DNA from: Thiothrix subterranea
GTDB lineage: Bacteria; Pseudomonadota; Gammaproteobacteria; Thiotrichales; Thiotrichaceae
Reading direction: 5' to 3'
NCBI RefSeq assembly: GCF_030930995.1
Contig: NZ_CP133217.1
Location: 3,090,001-3,154,000, forward strand
DNA length: 64,000 bases
Shown here: positions 55,721-63,999 of the stretch, one piece after another
Layout: each line of letters begins with the position of its first letter
Position numbering within the stretch: the stretch's first letter is position 1
Notes under the pieces: model-generated
Seen by the model: the letters and a program-made list of their open reading frames with translations, nothing else
The model's database searches: none
What the model was told of the DNA's origin: nothing
Position numbers and translations under genes: made by a program

Positions 55721-56168
55721 GGTGTCCGGGTTTAATGGGCTAGATCACCGAATTGGTCGCCGCCAATATCGTTTACGCCAAACTCACCGGGCAAACCAAA
55801 AATCGCGAAGAAGTCATTGCGCACTTCCAAGAAGGTGATGCGAAAGTGTTCCTGATTAGCCTCAAAGCCGGGGGGACAGGGCTAAACTTAACCGCTGCGG
55901 ATACCGTGATTCACTACGACCCTTGGTGGAATCCGGCAGTGGAACAACAAGCCACCGACCGCGCTTACCGCATTGGGCAGGACAAACCCGTCTTCGTCTA
56001 CAAGCTGATTACCGAAGACACGGTAGAAGAAAAGATTCTCAAATTGCAGGAAAAAAAGCAGATGCTCGCCAATGGCTTGTATTCAGAAACCGGCGCACAA
56101 GAAGGCGTGCGCTTCAGTTCCGAAGATTTGCTGGATTTATTAAAGCCCTTGGAGCAATGATTCGGTAA

Positions 56169-58096
56169 ATCGGGTAGCCGGAGGTTTCTAACCCCCAGCC
56201 CCCACACCACCCTGCGTGCGGCTCCGCACAGGGCGGTTCATCAGCCGTTGGGATAACGGCACTTGACCCATTGATCCTTGAGCGACACTAACCCTTGTTC
56301 CTTCAGCCAGCGATTCGACAGCCCCATTTGCATGGCCTTGGTCTTTGCCAGCCGGTAGTAGCCTTTGGAACTCAACCCGATGCTGACCGCCAACCGTTCC
56401 GGGACGCCCAGCTTGATCAGGTTGCGGATGCGGGTGCGCGGTTTCCGCCATTGCTTGAGGTAGCACATGCGGATTCTGCGCCGTATCCAGTAGTCCAGCC
56501 GTTCCACCGGGTCAAAGATGACCAGAGCAAAGTAGTTCATCCAGCCGGTGAGGTATTCCTTCAGCTTCCGGTAGCGGTATTCCCAACTGACGCCCCACGA
56601 GCGGTTGGTCAGTTGGCGAATACGGTGCTTGAAGGCTGCCAGACTCGCAGGACTCCAGATAAGGTGGAGTCCCCGGAACTGGTAGCCGAGGAAGCAGAGT
56701 TCGTTCATCGGCAGGACGCTGCTTTTGTCGGCGTTGACCGGCAACTTGAGGGTTTGCAGAAAGGTTTCGACTTCAGTTTTGATGCGCTGCCCTTCTGCAA
56801 GGGTTTTTGCGCCAATCACGAAGTCGTCGGCGTAACGGGCGAACCGGTAGCCTTTACGTTCCAGAAACCGGTCAAGGTCGTCGAGCAGGATGTTTGCCAA
56901 CAGTGGCGACAGTGGACCACCTTGGGGGACACCCCGTGGGTGGCTTCGATGTTGCCGTGGTGGCTGACACCTGCCCGCAGGTATTTGCCGATCAGGGTAA
57001 GAACATGCGGGTCGTTGACCCGTTTGCCCAGCCGGTGCATCAGCAGGTCGTGGTCTACGTTGTCGAAGAATTTCGACAGGTCGATGTCCACGGCGTAACG
57101 GTCGCCGCGCCGGATGAAGCCTTGTACCGCCCTGATGGCGTGGTGGGCTGAACGGTGCGGACGGAAGCCGTAGCTGTGTTCCGAGAAGCTGGGGTCAACC
57201 AACGGTTGCAGGCGTTGTACGATGGCTTGCTGGATCAGCCGGTCGTTGACGGTGGGAATACCCAGCAAACGGACACCGCCGTTCGGTTTGGGAATCTCTA
57301 CCCGTCTGACTGGCTGCGGGCAATAATAACCCGCCAGCAACCCGCGCCGGATGTTTGCCCAGTGGGCTTTCGCCCAGTCCGGGTAGGCGTCCAGCGTGAT
57401 GCCGTCGATGCCTGCGCTGCCCTTGTTCTGCCGCACATGTTTCCATGCCGGGTGCAGGTTGGTGGGCAACAAAATGTCATTCAGTAAGGTTTGTTCCATG
57501 TTCATGGTTGCTCAATGGATGTTGTGGGAGGCTCGCTGCCACGTTGACCGCCTTTGGCATCGCTGCCGCCAAGGTCAGGTGGGCTGCTCCTCCCCTGATG
57601 TTCCGGCCTTCACCGTGTCCCCGCCATTACGCCGGGCGTTGGGCTACTATGCCGTCTGCTGACTTCTGCTTAATCACGGTGAAGATTGCTCCCGCCGCGC
57701 TGCCGTTTGTCATCCGGTTCGCTCGCTGCTGGCGGATGACATGCCAGAACGCCCAGACCTTTTCTATACCCGCGCCTGTACGGGTTCACGACGACCGCTG
57801 GTTAAGCAGATCTCCCCGAATAAGAACATGAACTGTCACTGCACAACCCCGTCATTTACTGTATCTCGCGAACCACTGGATTTCGTGACCTTGTGCCCAC
57901 TCATCCCTGAGACTCAGCCTTGTATGACGTTTCTGTCCGTAGGCTCGCAGTTTTGCGCTTCGGCTTCCTTCCCACCAGCCCTCGCGGGGTGGCAGTTGCC
58001 GTCGGCTAGTAGTTATGCCGCTCTGAAAGCCAGAACGGTGGGTTCTCCTACAGGGGACTTGCACCCCATGAGTTCATGCCCATGTCGGGCGTACAC
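56169..58096 (-). mobile_element. Group II intron (about 1.9 kb)
   Basis: On the minus strand the element starts at about 58096 with GTGTACGCCCGACATGGGC, a GTG-type 5' end whose GCCC/GGGC can pair. It runs through a ~540-base structured region (57506-58047, no gene), then the reverse-transcriptase frame, then hairpins just before 56169. These are a GTGCGG/CCGCAC stem and a GGGGGTT-agaa-ACCTCC stem ending CTACCCGAT, in the place of domains V and VI. It interrupts the 3' end of the SGNH gene. Boundaries are estimated from typical intron ends and could shift by several bases. Confidence 0.8.
56241..57505 (-). pseudogene. Group II intron reverse transcriptase/maturase, frameshifted
   Basis: The N-terminal part (from ATG 57505, MNMEQTLLNDILLP) has NKGSAGIDGITLDAY, RRVEIPKPNGGVRLLGIPTV and YGFRPHRSAHHAIRAV. 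At about 56922-56940 the frame slips: the expected GVPQGGPLSPLLANILLDD continues only in another frame, which carries the catalytic RYADDFVIG and a maturase region. One missing base in the GGGGTGTCCCCC run explains it. No HNH domain follows. Either the protein is dead or this is a sequencing error in a homopolymer. Confidence 0.88.
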
Positions 58097-58875
58097 AATA
58101 ACTTGCCGACGTATTTTGCCCCGGCGGGGGTTAAATGCCCGCCGTCATACGACAACAATTCTCCCGCATCGGTGAACAGGCGGCAACTGTCACCCTCACC
58201 GCAAATCAAGCGTTGCTGATCAATAAACACCTTATCACCCAAGGTTTCGCGTAGCCATTGGTTGCCCGCCAAGGGTTTGGGATCAACCTTGTTACGCAAT
58301 GCCAAACGTTCATCAGCAGACAGTTTCAGGTAGTTCCTAATGGAAATTTTGCCGAAATCTTTTGCCCCAAGGACGATTAATTGCTGATCCGCCCGTAGCT
58401 GCATTTGCTGGATCGTCTCCGGTAACAATTTCGCCGCCCAGTCTTGCCAGCGTGCCACCATAATAATGACATCCGCCTCGGCAATTTGTGCGGCTGCTTG
58501 CATCACATTATCGGATTTTGCGCACAATGCCGTATCTTTCGACTGGATAAACGCCGCGCCTTTGTCTCCCCATACCATCTGGCAACGGGTCGGAATATAA
58601 CGGGTACTGAGCTGATAATTGCTCAAATAGCCATTTTCCAACACGCCGTTGAAAAAATCCTGCGCGTGACTGTCGCCAATAATCAGTGCTTTTTTACGCG
58701 AATCCACCGCATCAAACGGTTTTTTCTGCACGGCAAGAAAGCGCTGGCGCGTGTATTCACCACTGGCTTGAGTATCCGCTGCTTTGAGTAAATTGTCAGG
58801 CGCAGCATCTGCCCATACCGGCATCATGCCACCGATACACAGCAACCCCAGCAATAACGGCACGTAAATTTTCAT
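58048..58875 (-). CDS. Periplasmic SGNH hydrolase-like protein, 3' end replaced by intron
   Basis: A 275-residue frame. The signal peptide is VPLLLGLLCIGGMMPVWA. The SGNH nucleophile block is ALIIGDSHAQDFF and the catalytic Asp-His pair is in SYDGGHLTPAGAKYVG. It matches the C-terminal SGNH domain of OafA-type O-acetyltransferases. The last ~15 residues (from TPDMGMNSW on) are encoded by the group II intron, which enters at about codon 260, so the catalytic residues are kept. It follows the acyltransferase gene by 11 bases, so the two together equal a split OafA. Confidence 0.85.
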   Translation of the reverse strand: MKIYVPLLLGLLCIGGMMPVWADAAPDNLLKAADTQASGEYTRQRFLAVQKKPFDAVDSRKKALIIGDSHAQDFFNGVLENGYLSNYQLSTRYIPTRCQMVWGDKGAAFIQSKDTALCAKSDNVMQAAAQIAEADVIIMVARWQDWAAKLLPETIQQMQLRADQQLIVLGAKDFGKISIRNYLKLSADERLALRNKVDPKPLAGNQWLRETLGDKVFIDQQRLICGEGDSCRLFTDAGELLSYDGGHLTPAGAKYVGKLLCTPDMGMNSWGASPL

Positions 58876-58886
58876 CGTAGCTCTCT

Positions 58887-60014
58887 TTAATCCGCAAAAC
58901 GACCGGCAAAACCGTCCGTCAATACCAACGCTGCACCCGCTGCAATGAACAACACGCTACCAACCAATGCCCCCGCGAATACTTGGGTACGGGTAAAACG
59001 CTGCCGATTGCGAAACGGTTTTTCCACAAAACGCCAGCTAAACCACGCCAGCCCCAAACTCAATACTATCAGCGCTGCCATGACGCTCAGGCTTGGCTCT
59101 TCCAACGCTTGCAGCCGCGCAAACACGAATACCGGCTGATGCCACAAATACGCACTGTACGAAATCAGCCCCACCCACACCAGCGGCGCAAATGCCAGCA
59201 ACTGACCAACCCACGTCGCGGGCGTTGCAAACACAATCAACAACACCGCGCCAAGCGTCGGCACTAGCGCATACAGGCTTGGAAACGGCATCCCTTCATT
59301 AAAAAACAATACCGCGTAAGCCAATAAAGCGATACCCAATAGACTGCCACTTTGCGCCAAGATTCCTTGTGGAAACGGGTGTTTTTGCCAATAAAATGCC
59401 GCCAATGCCCCCACCAATAATTCCCATGCACGGCTGGGAATCAAGTAGAAATTGGCTTCGACCGAACTGCGCCACAACCATTCCGACCAGCCCAAACTCA
59501 GTAGCGCAATCACCGCCAACAAGCCCAGCAACCAGCGCTTACCCAAGCCCCACGCCAGCAACATCAACAGCGGGAACACCAGATAATACTGCTCCTCAAC
59601 CGCCAAGCTCCAGGTATGCAATAACGGAATCTGCTCTGCCGTCGCCGCAAAATAGTCCGTTTGCAACCAAAACAAAATATTCGATGCAAACACCGCCACC
59701 GCGATCAAGCTTTCCCCAAACGCGACCAATTCATGCGGCAATAGCCACCACCACGCCAAAGGCAAACACGCCAGCAATACAAAGAATAACGCGGGCAAAA
59801 TCCGCCGCGCCCGCCGTTCGTAAAAGCCCGCGAGACTGAACGTGCCTGTCTCCAGTTCAGCCAGAATAATTGACGTAATCAAATAGCCACTGATGACAAA
59901 AAAAACATCCACGCCCACGAATCCACCATCAAACGCGCTGAATCCGGCGTGAAACAGCATCACGGGCAGCACCGCTAGGGCGCGTAACCCATCAATTTCC
60001 TTGCGATAAATCAC
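58887..60014 (-). CDS. Acyltransferase 3 family membrane protein (OafA-like)
   Basis: A 375-residue protein starting at GTG 60014. It has RKEIDGLRALAVLPVMLFHAGF with the essential His, FFVISGYLITSII, RRARRILPALFFVLLA and about ten membrane helices. It transfers acetyl groups onto a surface glycan, handing over to the SGNH domain, here a separate gene. It lies eight bases after the PRK-like gene on the same strand. The target could be the polysaccharide made by the nearby operon, but nothing proves this. Confidence 0.92.
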   Translation of the reverse strand: MIYRKEIDGLRALAVLPVMLFHAGFSAFDGGFVGVDVFFVISGYLITSIILAELETGTFSLAGFYERRARRILPALFFVLLACLPLAWWWLLPHELVAFGESLIAVAVFASNILFWLQTDYFAATAEQIPLLHTWSLAVEEQYYLVFPLLMLLAWGLGKRWLLGLLAVIALLSLGWSEWLWRSSVEANFYLIPSRAWELLVGALAAFYWQKHPFPQGILAQSGSLLGIALLAYAVLFFNEGMPFPSLYALVPTLGAVLLIVFATPATWVGQLLAFAPLVWVGLISYSAYLWHQPVFVFARLQALEEPSLSVMAALIVLSLGLAWFSWRFVEKPFRNRQRFTRTQVFAGALVGSVLFIAAGAALVLTDGFAGRFAD

Positions 60015-60022
60015 GGCTGCCG

Positions 60023-60949
60023 TTATTCCACTAAACCTAACACGCCCGCACCACGGTCTTCCGGCACGTCGGTAATGCCACGCAATTGGCGGCTGTCATC
60101 AATCAGGTTATGAATAATCGGCATCAACACCAGCTCAATCGCCATCAGCATCTTGCTGCTTGGTACTACCAGCGTATTGCGGCGTGACATAAACGCCCCC
60201 GGAATATCGTGCAGCAACGGGATAAAATCAGGCAAGAATTTCGGCGCAAACCGCATCACCAAATAACACTCATCCGGGGTTGGCACGGCTTCTGCCCCAA
60301 ACGGATCGGAGGTATCCACCAAAGGAATAAGCTGGAAATTAATGTGGGTGCGCATGAATTGCGGGGTAATGTGATGCACATAATCGTGCAAACGGTTCAG
60401 CAATGCGGTTTTCGCATCTTCCAACGCCACCCCTTTTTCTTTGATTTCGTGCTGGATTTTTGCCATCCACTCCAAATTGGCGTTCGGTGAAATCCCAATC
60501 GACAAATCGGGGTATTGCGCAATATCAATATCATCCACCAGCGCCGCCCCGTGCAAGCCACGGTACAACAATAAATCACTGTCGGGATCCATCGGCTCCC
60601 AAGGCGTAAACGTGCCAACGGCTTGCCCATACTTGGCGGCTTGCCCCGCTGTGTGTAAATAGTGACGGTACAAGCCTCTGCCGACAGCGGCATACTCGAA
60701 AAATAAGCTTTCCAGCTTATCCAGATGATTACCTTCGGGGCCAAAATGCCCTAGAACGCGCCCCTCTTCCTGCGCTTTACGCACTTCATCGCGCATCGCT
60801 GTGCGGTCATAACGCCGGAAAGCGCTGCCGTCTATGTACACGGCCTTGACCCGTTCACGGTAAAAAATCCGCTCTAATGCCTGAATAACCGACACAGAAC
60901 CGGACTCCATCGCGCCGGTAATCGCCACAATCGGGTGTTTTGCTGACAT
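60023..60949 (-). CDS. Phosphoribulokinase paralogue with lost catalytic residues
   Basis: A 308-residue protein that aligns along its length with bacterial class I PRK (PrkB-type), with shared blocks such as GTFTPWEP, HYVHHITPQFMRTHINF-like wording and NTLVVP. However, the P-loop GSSGAGTT is GAMESGSV here (residues 12-19), the EGDSFHRY motif is DGSAFRRY (40-47), and the catalytic Glu of EGLHG is Arg130. Active PRK needs these for ATP and Ru5P. I infer a pseudoenzyme, perhaps a regulator or subunit of an active PRK. It is not a frameshifted gene, so it has been maintained. Confidence 0.88.
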   Translation of the reverse strand: MSAKHPIVAITGAMESGSVSVIQALERIFYRERVKAVYIDGSAFRRYDRTAMRDEVRKAQEEGRVLGHFGPEGNHLDKLESLFFEYAAVGRGLYRHYLHTAGQAAKYGQAVGTFTPWEPMDPDSDLLLYRGLHGAALVDDIDIAQYPDLSIGISPNANLEWMAKIQHEIKEKGVALEDAKTALLNRLHDYVHHITPQFMRTHINFQLIPLVDTSDPFGAEAVPTPDECYLVMRFAPKFLPDFIPLLHDIPGAFMSRRNTLVVPSSKMLMAIELVLMPIIHNLIDDSRQLRGITDVPEDRGAGVLGLVE

Positions 60950-61157
60950 GAAACCTCCTTCCTAACACTTGGTGGCGTAGAGCATAACACCACCCCATTC
61001 TGTTGGGATAGCTACCCAAGCAGTAGGGCAATCCGCCTAAAGCCTTGTCCGTTCGCATTTCTGTCTTATGCGATCAATCACCAGCATCATTTAATAATTA
61101 AATTACTAAGCAAATCATCTTTATACCTTTTATCAATAAAGCTTAATATTGAAACAA
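60950..61157. other. Transition from backbone to AT-rich cassette region
   Basis: This gap of 208 bases is between the PRK-like gene and the membrane-protein gene. The half next to PRK is GC-balanced and probably holds its promoter, with AGGAGG before its ATG. The half near 61157 is AT-rich. No gene is visible. Confidence 0.4.
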
Positions 61158-61979
61158 CTACATAATAACATATGCAATAATATTAACCGCATTAGGAATT
61201 CCGTAATAATCTTTAATATCATTCACAAGATTATTTTCGTTTTCATACTTTGTATATCCAAAAAACATTAACAGAAATGCAGCAGTTGCTAAAATAAAAA
61301 TAGATTCCATAAAATTATAAACAACTTCTTTAATATCAAAAGAAACATTCGTATAAAGAATATCACTCAATTGATTAATAATTCCATATATCACTAATAG
61401 AATTACACTATTCATGAAAATTATAAAAAAACTTCTTACTATTTTTCCAAAAAAACTACTTTCTGTTACTTTTCCAATACGAAACTGATTAACAGCAATT
61501 TCTTTATTTATTATTTCATCATTAAAACACAAACGTGGCGGGTCAAAAAATATCGTATTTTTATCTTTTTGATGATGATTTTTGAAATCTGATAAATATA
61601 AAAAATCTATACGTATAAAGTCATGTTCTTGTAATTCAGCAACATAAATGTTCACTTCCTTATCTTTTAGTAAAATATTATTTTTTATATAAGAAGGATT
61701 ACTTGAAATTATGGATTTGAAGCTAACACTGTTCTCTGTCGTAATTTTTATTACTTTCAAACCTTCATAGTTTAAAATATTTTTCTTTTTGCTGTTTTTT
61801 ATAAAAATCGAATAAACATAGAGATTTTTATCATTTGAATATATTTCTATATCTTCATTATTTATCAAAAAAGCAGGAAATGCGGTATATTTTATGGATA
61901 TTCTATCATCTGGTCTATAAGCTATAAAAACCAGCAATAAACACAAATAAAGACTTACGACAATAGAAATTATAATCAT
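61158..61979 (-). CDS. Hypothetical membrane protein (possible terminal integron cassette gene)
   Basis: A 273-residue product of very AT-rich DNA. It has one N-terminal membrane segment (IISIVVSLYLCLLLVFIAY), a ~150-residue soluble part of beta character and two C-terminal membrane segments (IIFMNSVILLVIYGII, ESIFILATAAFLLMFFGY). I recognise no family. It has the same orientation and composition as the cassette genes to its right but no clear attC on either side. It may be a cassette whose site decayed. Confidence 0.6.
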   Translation of the reverse strand: MIIISIVVSLYLCLLLVFIAYRPDDRISIKYTAFPAFLINNEDIEIYSNDKNLYVYSIFIKNSKKKNILNYEGLKVIKITTENSVSFKSIISSNPSYIKNNILLKDKEVNIYVAELQEHDFIRIDFLYLSDFKNHHQKDKNTIFFDPPRLCFNDEIINKEIAVNQFRIGKVTESSFFGKIVRSFFIIFMNSVILLVIYGIINQLSDILYTNVSFDIKEVVYNFMESIFILATAAFLLMFFGYTKYENENNLVNDIKDYYGIPNAVNIIAYVIM

Positions 61980-62172
61980 AAAAATTAAGACTTAAAATAA
62001 ATGGATTGGCTTATCCTACTCTAACTATAATTTAAAGGTAAATACCTTGTTATGGTTTTTTATGATTTGTATGCTTATTTATCAAATAAGTTAATATATT
62101 AATCCGCCAAAAAATTTCGCATGGATGCTTATATAATTTGACAGATAAAAATAAATTTTTATGTATTATCAC

Positions 62173-63186
62173 TCATTTCTCTGCCTCAACATATATTTTG
62201 TTAACGTCAAGTAAATCAGATAATTTGTAGTAAGCTCTAAAAGAATTATTAGCTTTTGGTCTTGGCTTATGCGAAAGATTAATTTGATTTGATGAAGATA
62301 AAATAAAAAATTGCTTTTCATCATCGCTATATTTTTCCTCTCCCCAAATATTGTCACAATAGTTCTTTATTCTCTCTTTTGTTGTGTCAGAATATGAGGG
62401 ATCATCTAAGAATGATTCAAAGTCTTGATTAGGATTCAAAATAATAATTTTTTCAACCCCAAATAGTTTTTCCATTATACCACCATCCTTCTGTCGGAAA
62501 GCAAAATATAGTGGTTTTTTTATTGATTTATAATTTTTTCCAGAATTAGGGCATTCGTATATATGTGGATAACCATATTGATATATAGATGTTTCACCAG
62601 CAGGTACTGAGTAAACTTCTTTCTCGTAGAAATTCATAGAGCCATTTATCCTTGTCAAAAAGGTTAAAAAATCTTTAGCTAGACCAGCAGACTTGTATAA
62701 AATATTTATTATATCACTCCAAGATATTGAGACTATTTTTTCTGATTTAAATATAAAATTGTTTTTTGATAAAATACAACCATACAATACCTCAAAACCA
62801 TGTAACTCTTTAAACTCTTCATTCTCCAAGTATTTAGTGATTTGATTAACGACATTTTTAGGCGAGATGTTTAGTTTAATGTTCTTGGCTTCTATTATTA
62901 ATGCTTTTATTGGTTTGTTATTTTTATAAAATTGAATTGATATGTCGATTCTTTTGTCATTTTTTGAGGTCAATTCAGTATGTATTATAATTTTTGAAAA
63001 ATCAGTTTCTTTATATTTCCCCATCACAGAAACAATTGGCTTTAGGCTTAAAAATTGTCTTAGTATATTCTCATCTTGAGATAAAAGATAACCAAGGGCT
63101 ATTGTTTGTTTTACTTCTGTGTCACCATCTATCAAGTCAAAAATAGAAGAATTAACGTATTTATAATTTCTGAAAACTTTTTCCAT
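62173..63186 (-). CDS. PD-(D/E)XK-nuclease-like protein in an integron cassette
   Basis: About 337 residues from ATG 63186 (MEKVFRNYKYVNSSIFDLID); the longer frame to 63276 lies inside the attC site. The core KRIDISIQFYKNNKPIKALIIEAKNIK gives Asp-(x)n-Glu-x-Lys, the PD-(D/E)XK nuclease pattern. The rest is not recognised. The DNA is AT-rich and the start lies ~25 bases after an attC crossover point, the usual position of a cassette gene. It may be a restriction or defence nuclease, but only the motif supports that. Confidence 0.65.
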   Translation of the reverse strand: MEKVFRNYKYVNSSIFDLIDGDTEVKQTIALGYLLSQDENILRQFLSLKPIVSVMGKYKETDFSKIIIHTELTSKNDKRIDISIQFYKNNKPIKALIIEAKNIKLNISPKNVVNQITKYLENEEFKELHGFEVLYGCILSKNNFIFKSEKIVSISWSDIINILYKSAGLAKDFLTFLTRINGSMNFYEKEVYSVPAGETSIYQYGYPHIYECPNSGKNYKSIKKPLYFAFRQKDGGIMEKLFGVEKIIILNPNQDFESFLDDPSYSDTTKERIKNYCDNIWGEEKYSDDEKQFFILSSSNQINLSHKPRPKANNSFRAYYKLSDLLDVNKIYVEAEK

Positions 63187-63209
63187 TGATGTATAACCGT
63201 TCGGTAAAA

Positions 63210-63315
63210 ATATAACGCCCGCAACAGCGGAATATTTGGAGTGGATTGTTTTGCGGTAGCGTAGACAGCAAAACAAGGAACGGAAAATATTTCCGGCTAG
63301 TTGCGATTGTTAGGT
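63210..63315 (-). other. attC-like integron recombination site 1
   Basis: On the minus strand the site runs from ACCTAAC (63315-63309, fits RYYYAAC) to GTTATAT (63216-63210, near GTTRRRY). In between are nested complementary arms: CGCAAC/GTTGCG (63220-63225, 63300-63305), CGGAATATT/AATATTTCCG (63228-63236, 63286-63295) and a perfect TTGTTTTGC/GCAAAACAA (63246-63254, 63268-63276). This folded single-strand architecture with 106 bases total is that of attC. It follows the GNAT stop codon directly. Confidence 0.8.
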
Positions 63316-63732
63316 AAGTTCATAGCTAAGCCGATCAACCATTTTACCCTCTTCCGACACAACAAAACCAATACGCCGATAAAGATGCATTGCGACGCTG
63401 TTGGACTTAAAGACGGACAGTTTTATAGCCATTAAACCCAACGATGACGCAATACCAATAATATGCTGCATTACAGCACTACCCACACCCTTATTTTGGT
63501 GCTCTGGTGACAATTGCAGATCGCAGACATAAATATGATCTTCTTCTTTGAAGAATGCGAAAAAGCCAATAAAGGAGCCTTTATTCAAAATATGGAAATG
63601 CTCCACTGAATCTAAAAGCTCCCTACGCTTGCCCCTATCCCAAACGAGGCCATATTCCCTGTAATAGCCAAGCATCAATTGCTCAGTTAAATCTAGCGAT
63701 TTCTCAATGTCATCGGAGGGTGTATAGTCCAT
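63310..63732 (-). CDS. GNAT-family N-acetyltransferase (integron cassette gene)
   Basis: About 140 residues from ATG 63732 (MDYTPSDDIEKSLDL); the frame extends further only through the MITE. The acetyl-CoA loop is QLSPEHQNKGVGSAVMQHII (Q/R-x-x-G-x-G/A) and the C-terminal strand is VAMHLYRRIGFVVSEEG. It acetylates an amine on an unknown small molecule or protein. It lies between two attC-like sites, so it forms a discrete gene cassette; its stop codon is within the first bases of attC 1. GTTAGGT before the ATG is both the crossover site and a weak ribosome-binding site. Confidence 0.88.
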   Translation of the reverse strand: MDYTPSDDIEKSLDLTEQLMLGYYREYGLVWDRGKRRELLDSVEHFHILNKGSFIGFFAFFKEEDHIYVCDLQLSPEHQNKGVGSAVMQHIIGIASSLGLMAIKLSVFKSNSVAMHLYRRIGFVVSEEGKMVDRLSYELT

Positions 63733-63737
63733 GGAAT

Positions 63738-63930
63738 ACCTAACGAGGGTGTAGGAAAACCCCATTTTTGAGGGGTGTCGCTCTTGTAACTATCTGATTC
63801 ATAAAGTACGAAATTTCAATTTTAGGGTTTTTCTACAGCCTCAACGTCTAGCATGACGGGCGCGGCGGGGAGTAAGGTTAGGCGAAGTCGCGGGCTGTCA
63901 CCGCGTCCGTCGTCGAAGTCCTCGTTAGCC
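63738..63930 (-). other. attC-like site 2, interrupted by a MITE-like insertion
   Basis: Outer arms GGCTAACG (63930-63923 minus) and CGTTAGGT (ending 63738) become one 92-base site when the 98-bp insertion at 63745-63842 and its AAC duplication are removed. The inner arms GACGGGCGCGG (63855-63865) and CCGCGTCCGTC (63901-63911) pair with one mismatch. GTTAGGT fits GTTRRRY. The insertion cuts one outer arm, so the site may be inactive. Confidence 0.65.
63745..63842. mobile_element. MITE-like element (98 bp) inside attC site 2
   Basis: Terminal repeats GAGGGTGTAGGAAAACCCC and GAGGCTGTAGAAAAACCCT match at 16 of 19 positions. The flanking AAC at 63742-63744 and 63843-63845 is a likely target duplication. 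It has no coding capacity, so it must be moved by a transposase elsewhere. The terminal wording recalls some IS1182/IS4-like ends, which I have not verified. Confidence 0.65.
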
Positions 63931-63945
63931 AATCAATTGAAATTC

Positions 63946-63999
63946 TTAAAAATTGCCTTCTCTTTTGTTCGCTGGGCTGGCGCGGTTTATTGCCAAAAT
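63946..63999 (-). CDS. Possible end of a further cassette gene at the right edge
   Basis: A minus-strand frame enters from the right edge and ends at TAA 63946-63948, reading ILAINRASPANKREGNF. The stop lies 16 bases before attC site 2, where a preceding cassette gene would end. Too short to assign a function. Confidence 0.25.
   Translation of the reverse strand: MLAINRASPANKREGNF

Larger units (their letters stand above)
54490..55747 (+). mobile_element. IS3-family insertion sequence (1258 bp)
   Basis: The 27-bp terminal inverted repeats TGATCTAGCCCA... at 54490-54516 and 55721-55747 match at 25 positions. A 3-bp duplication CCG flanks the element (54487-54489, 55748-55750). Two overlapping frames encode OrfA and OrfB. 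A slippery A-AAA-AAG at 54815-54821 allows -1 frameshifting to OrfAB. The ends and both frames are intact, so it may be active. Confidence 0.95.
54248..56160 (+). pseudogene. Diverged second copy of the SNF2 3' end, split by an IS
   Basis: Segments 54248-54489 and 55748-56160 together repeat the last ~650 bases of the SNF2 gene (48752-49403), in the same orientation, with scattered substitutions, many of them silent. The copy starts inside the helicase C domain without a start codon and ends at the same stop codon. An IS3-type element splits it, with a CCG target duplication. It is not functional. It marks the right border of the polysaccharide island. Confidence 0.93.

Noticed and set aside
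60985-61075. Possible third attC with GTTATGC near the PRK promoter
   Set aside because: The opposite end reads GCATAAG and not RYYYAAC, and the inner arms do not pair convincingly.
63733-63765. Upstream start of the GNAT gene (MGFSYTLVRYS)
   Set aside because: These codons are encoded by the MITE and the attC crossover site.
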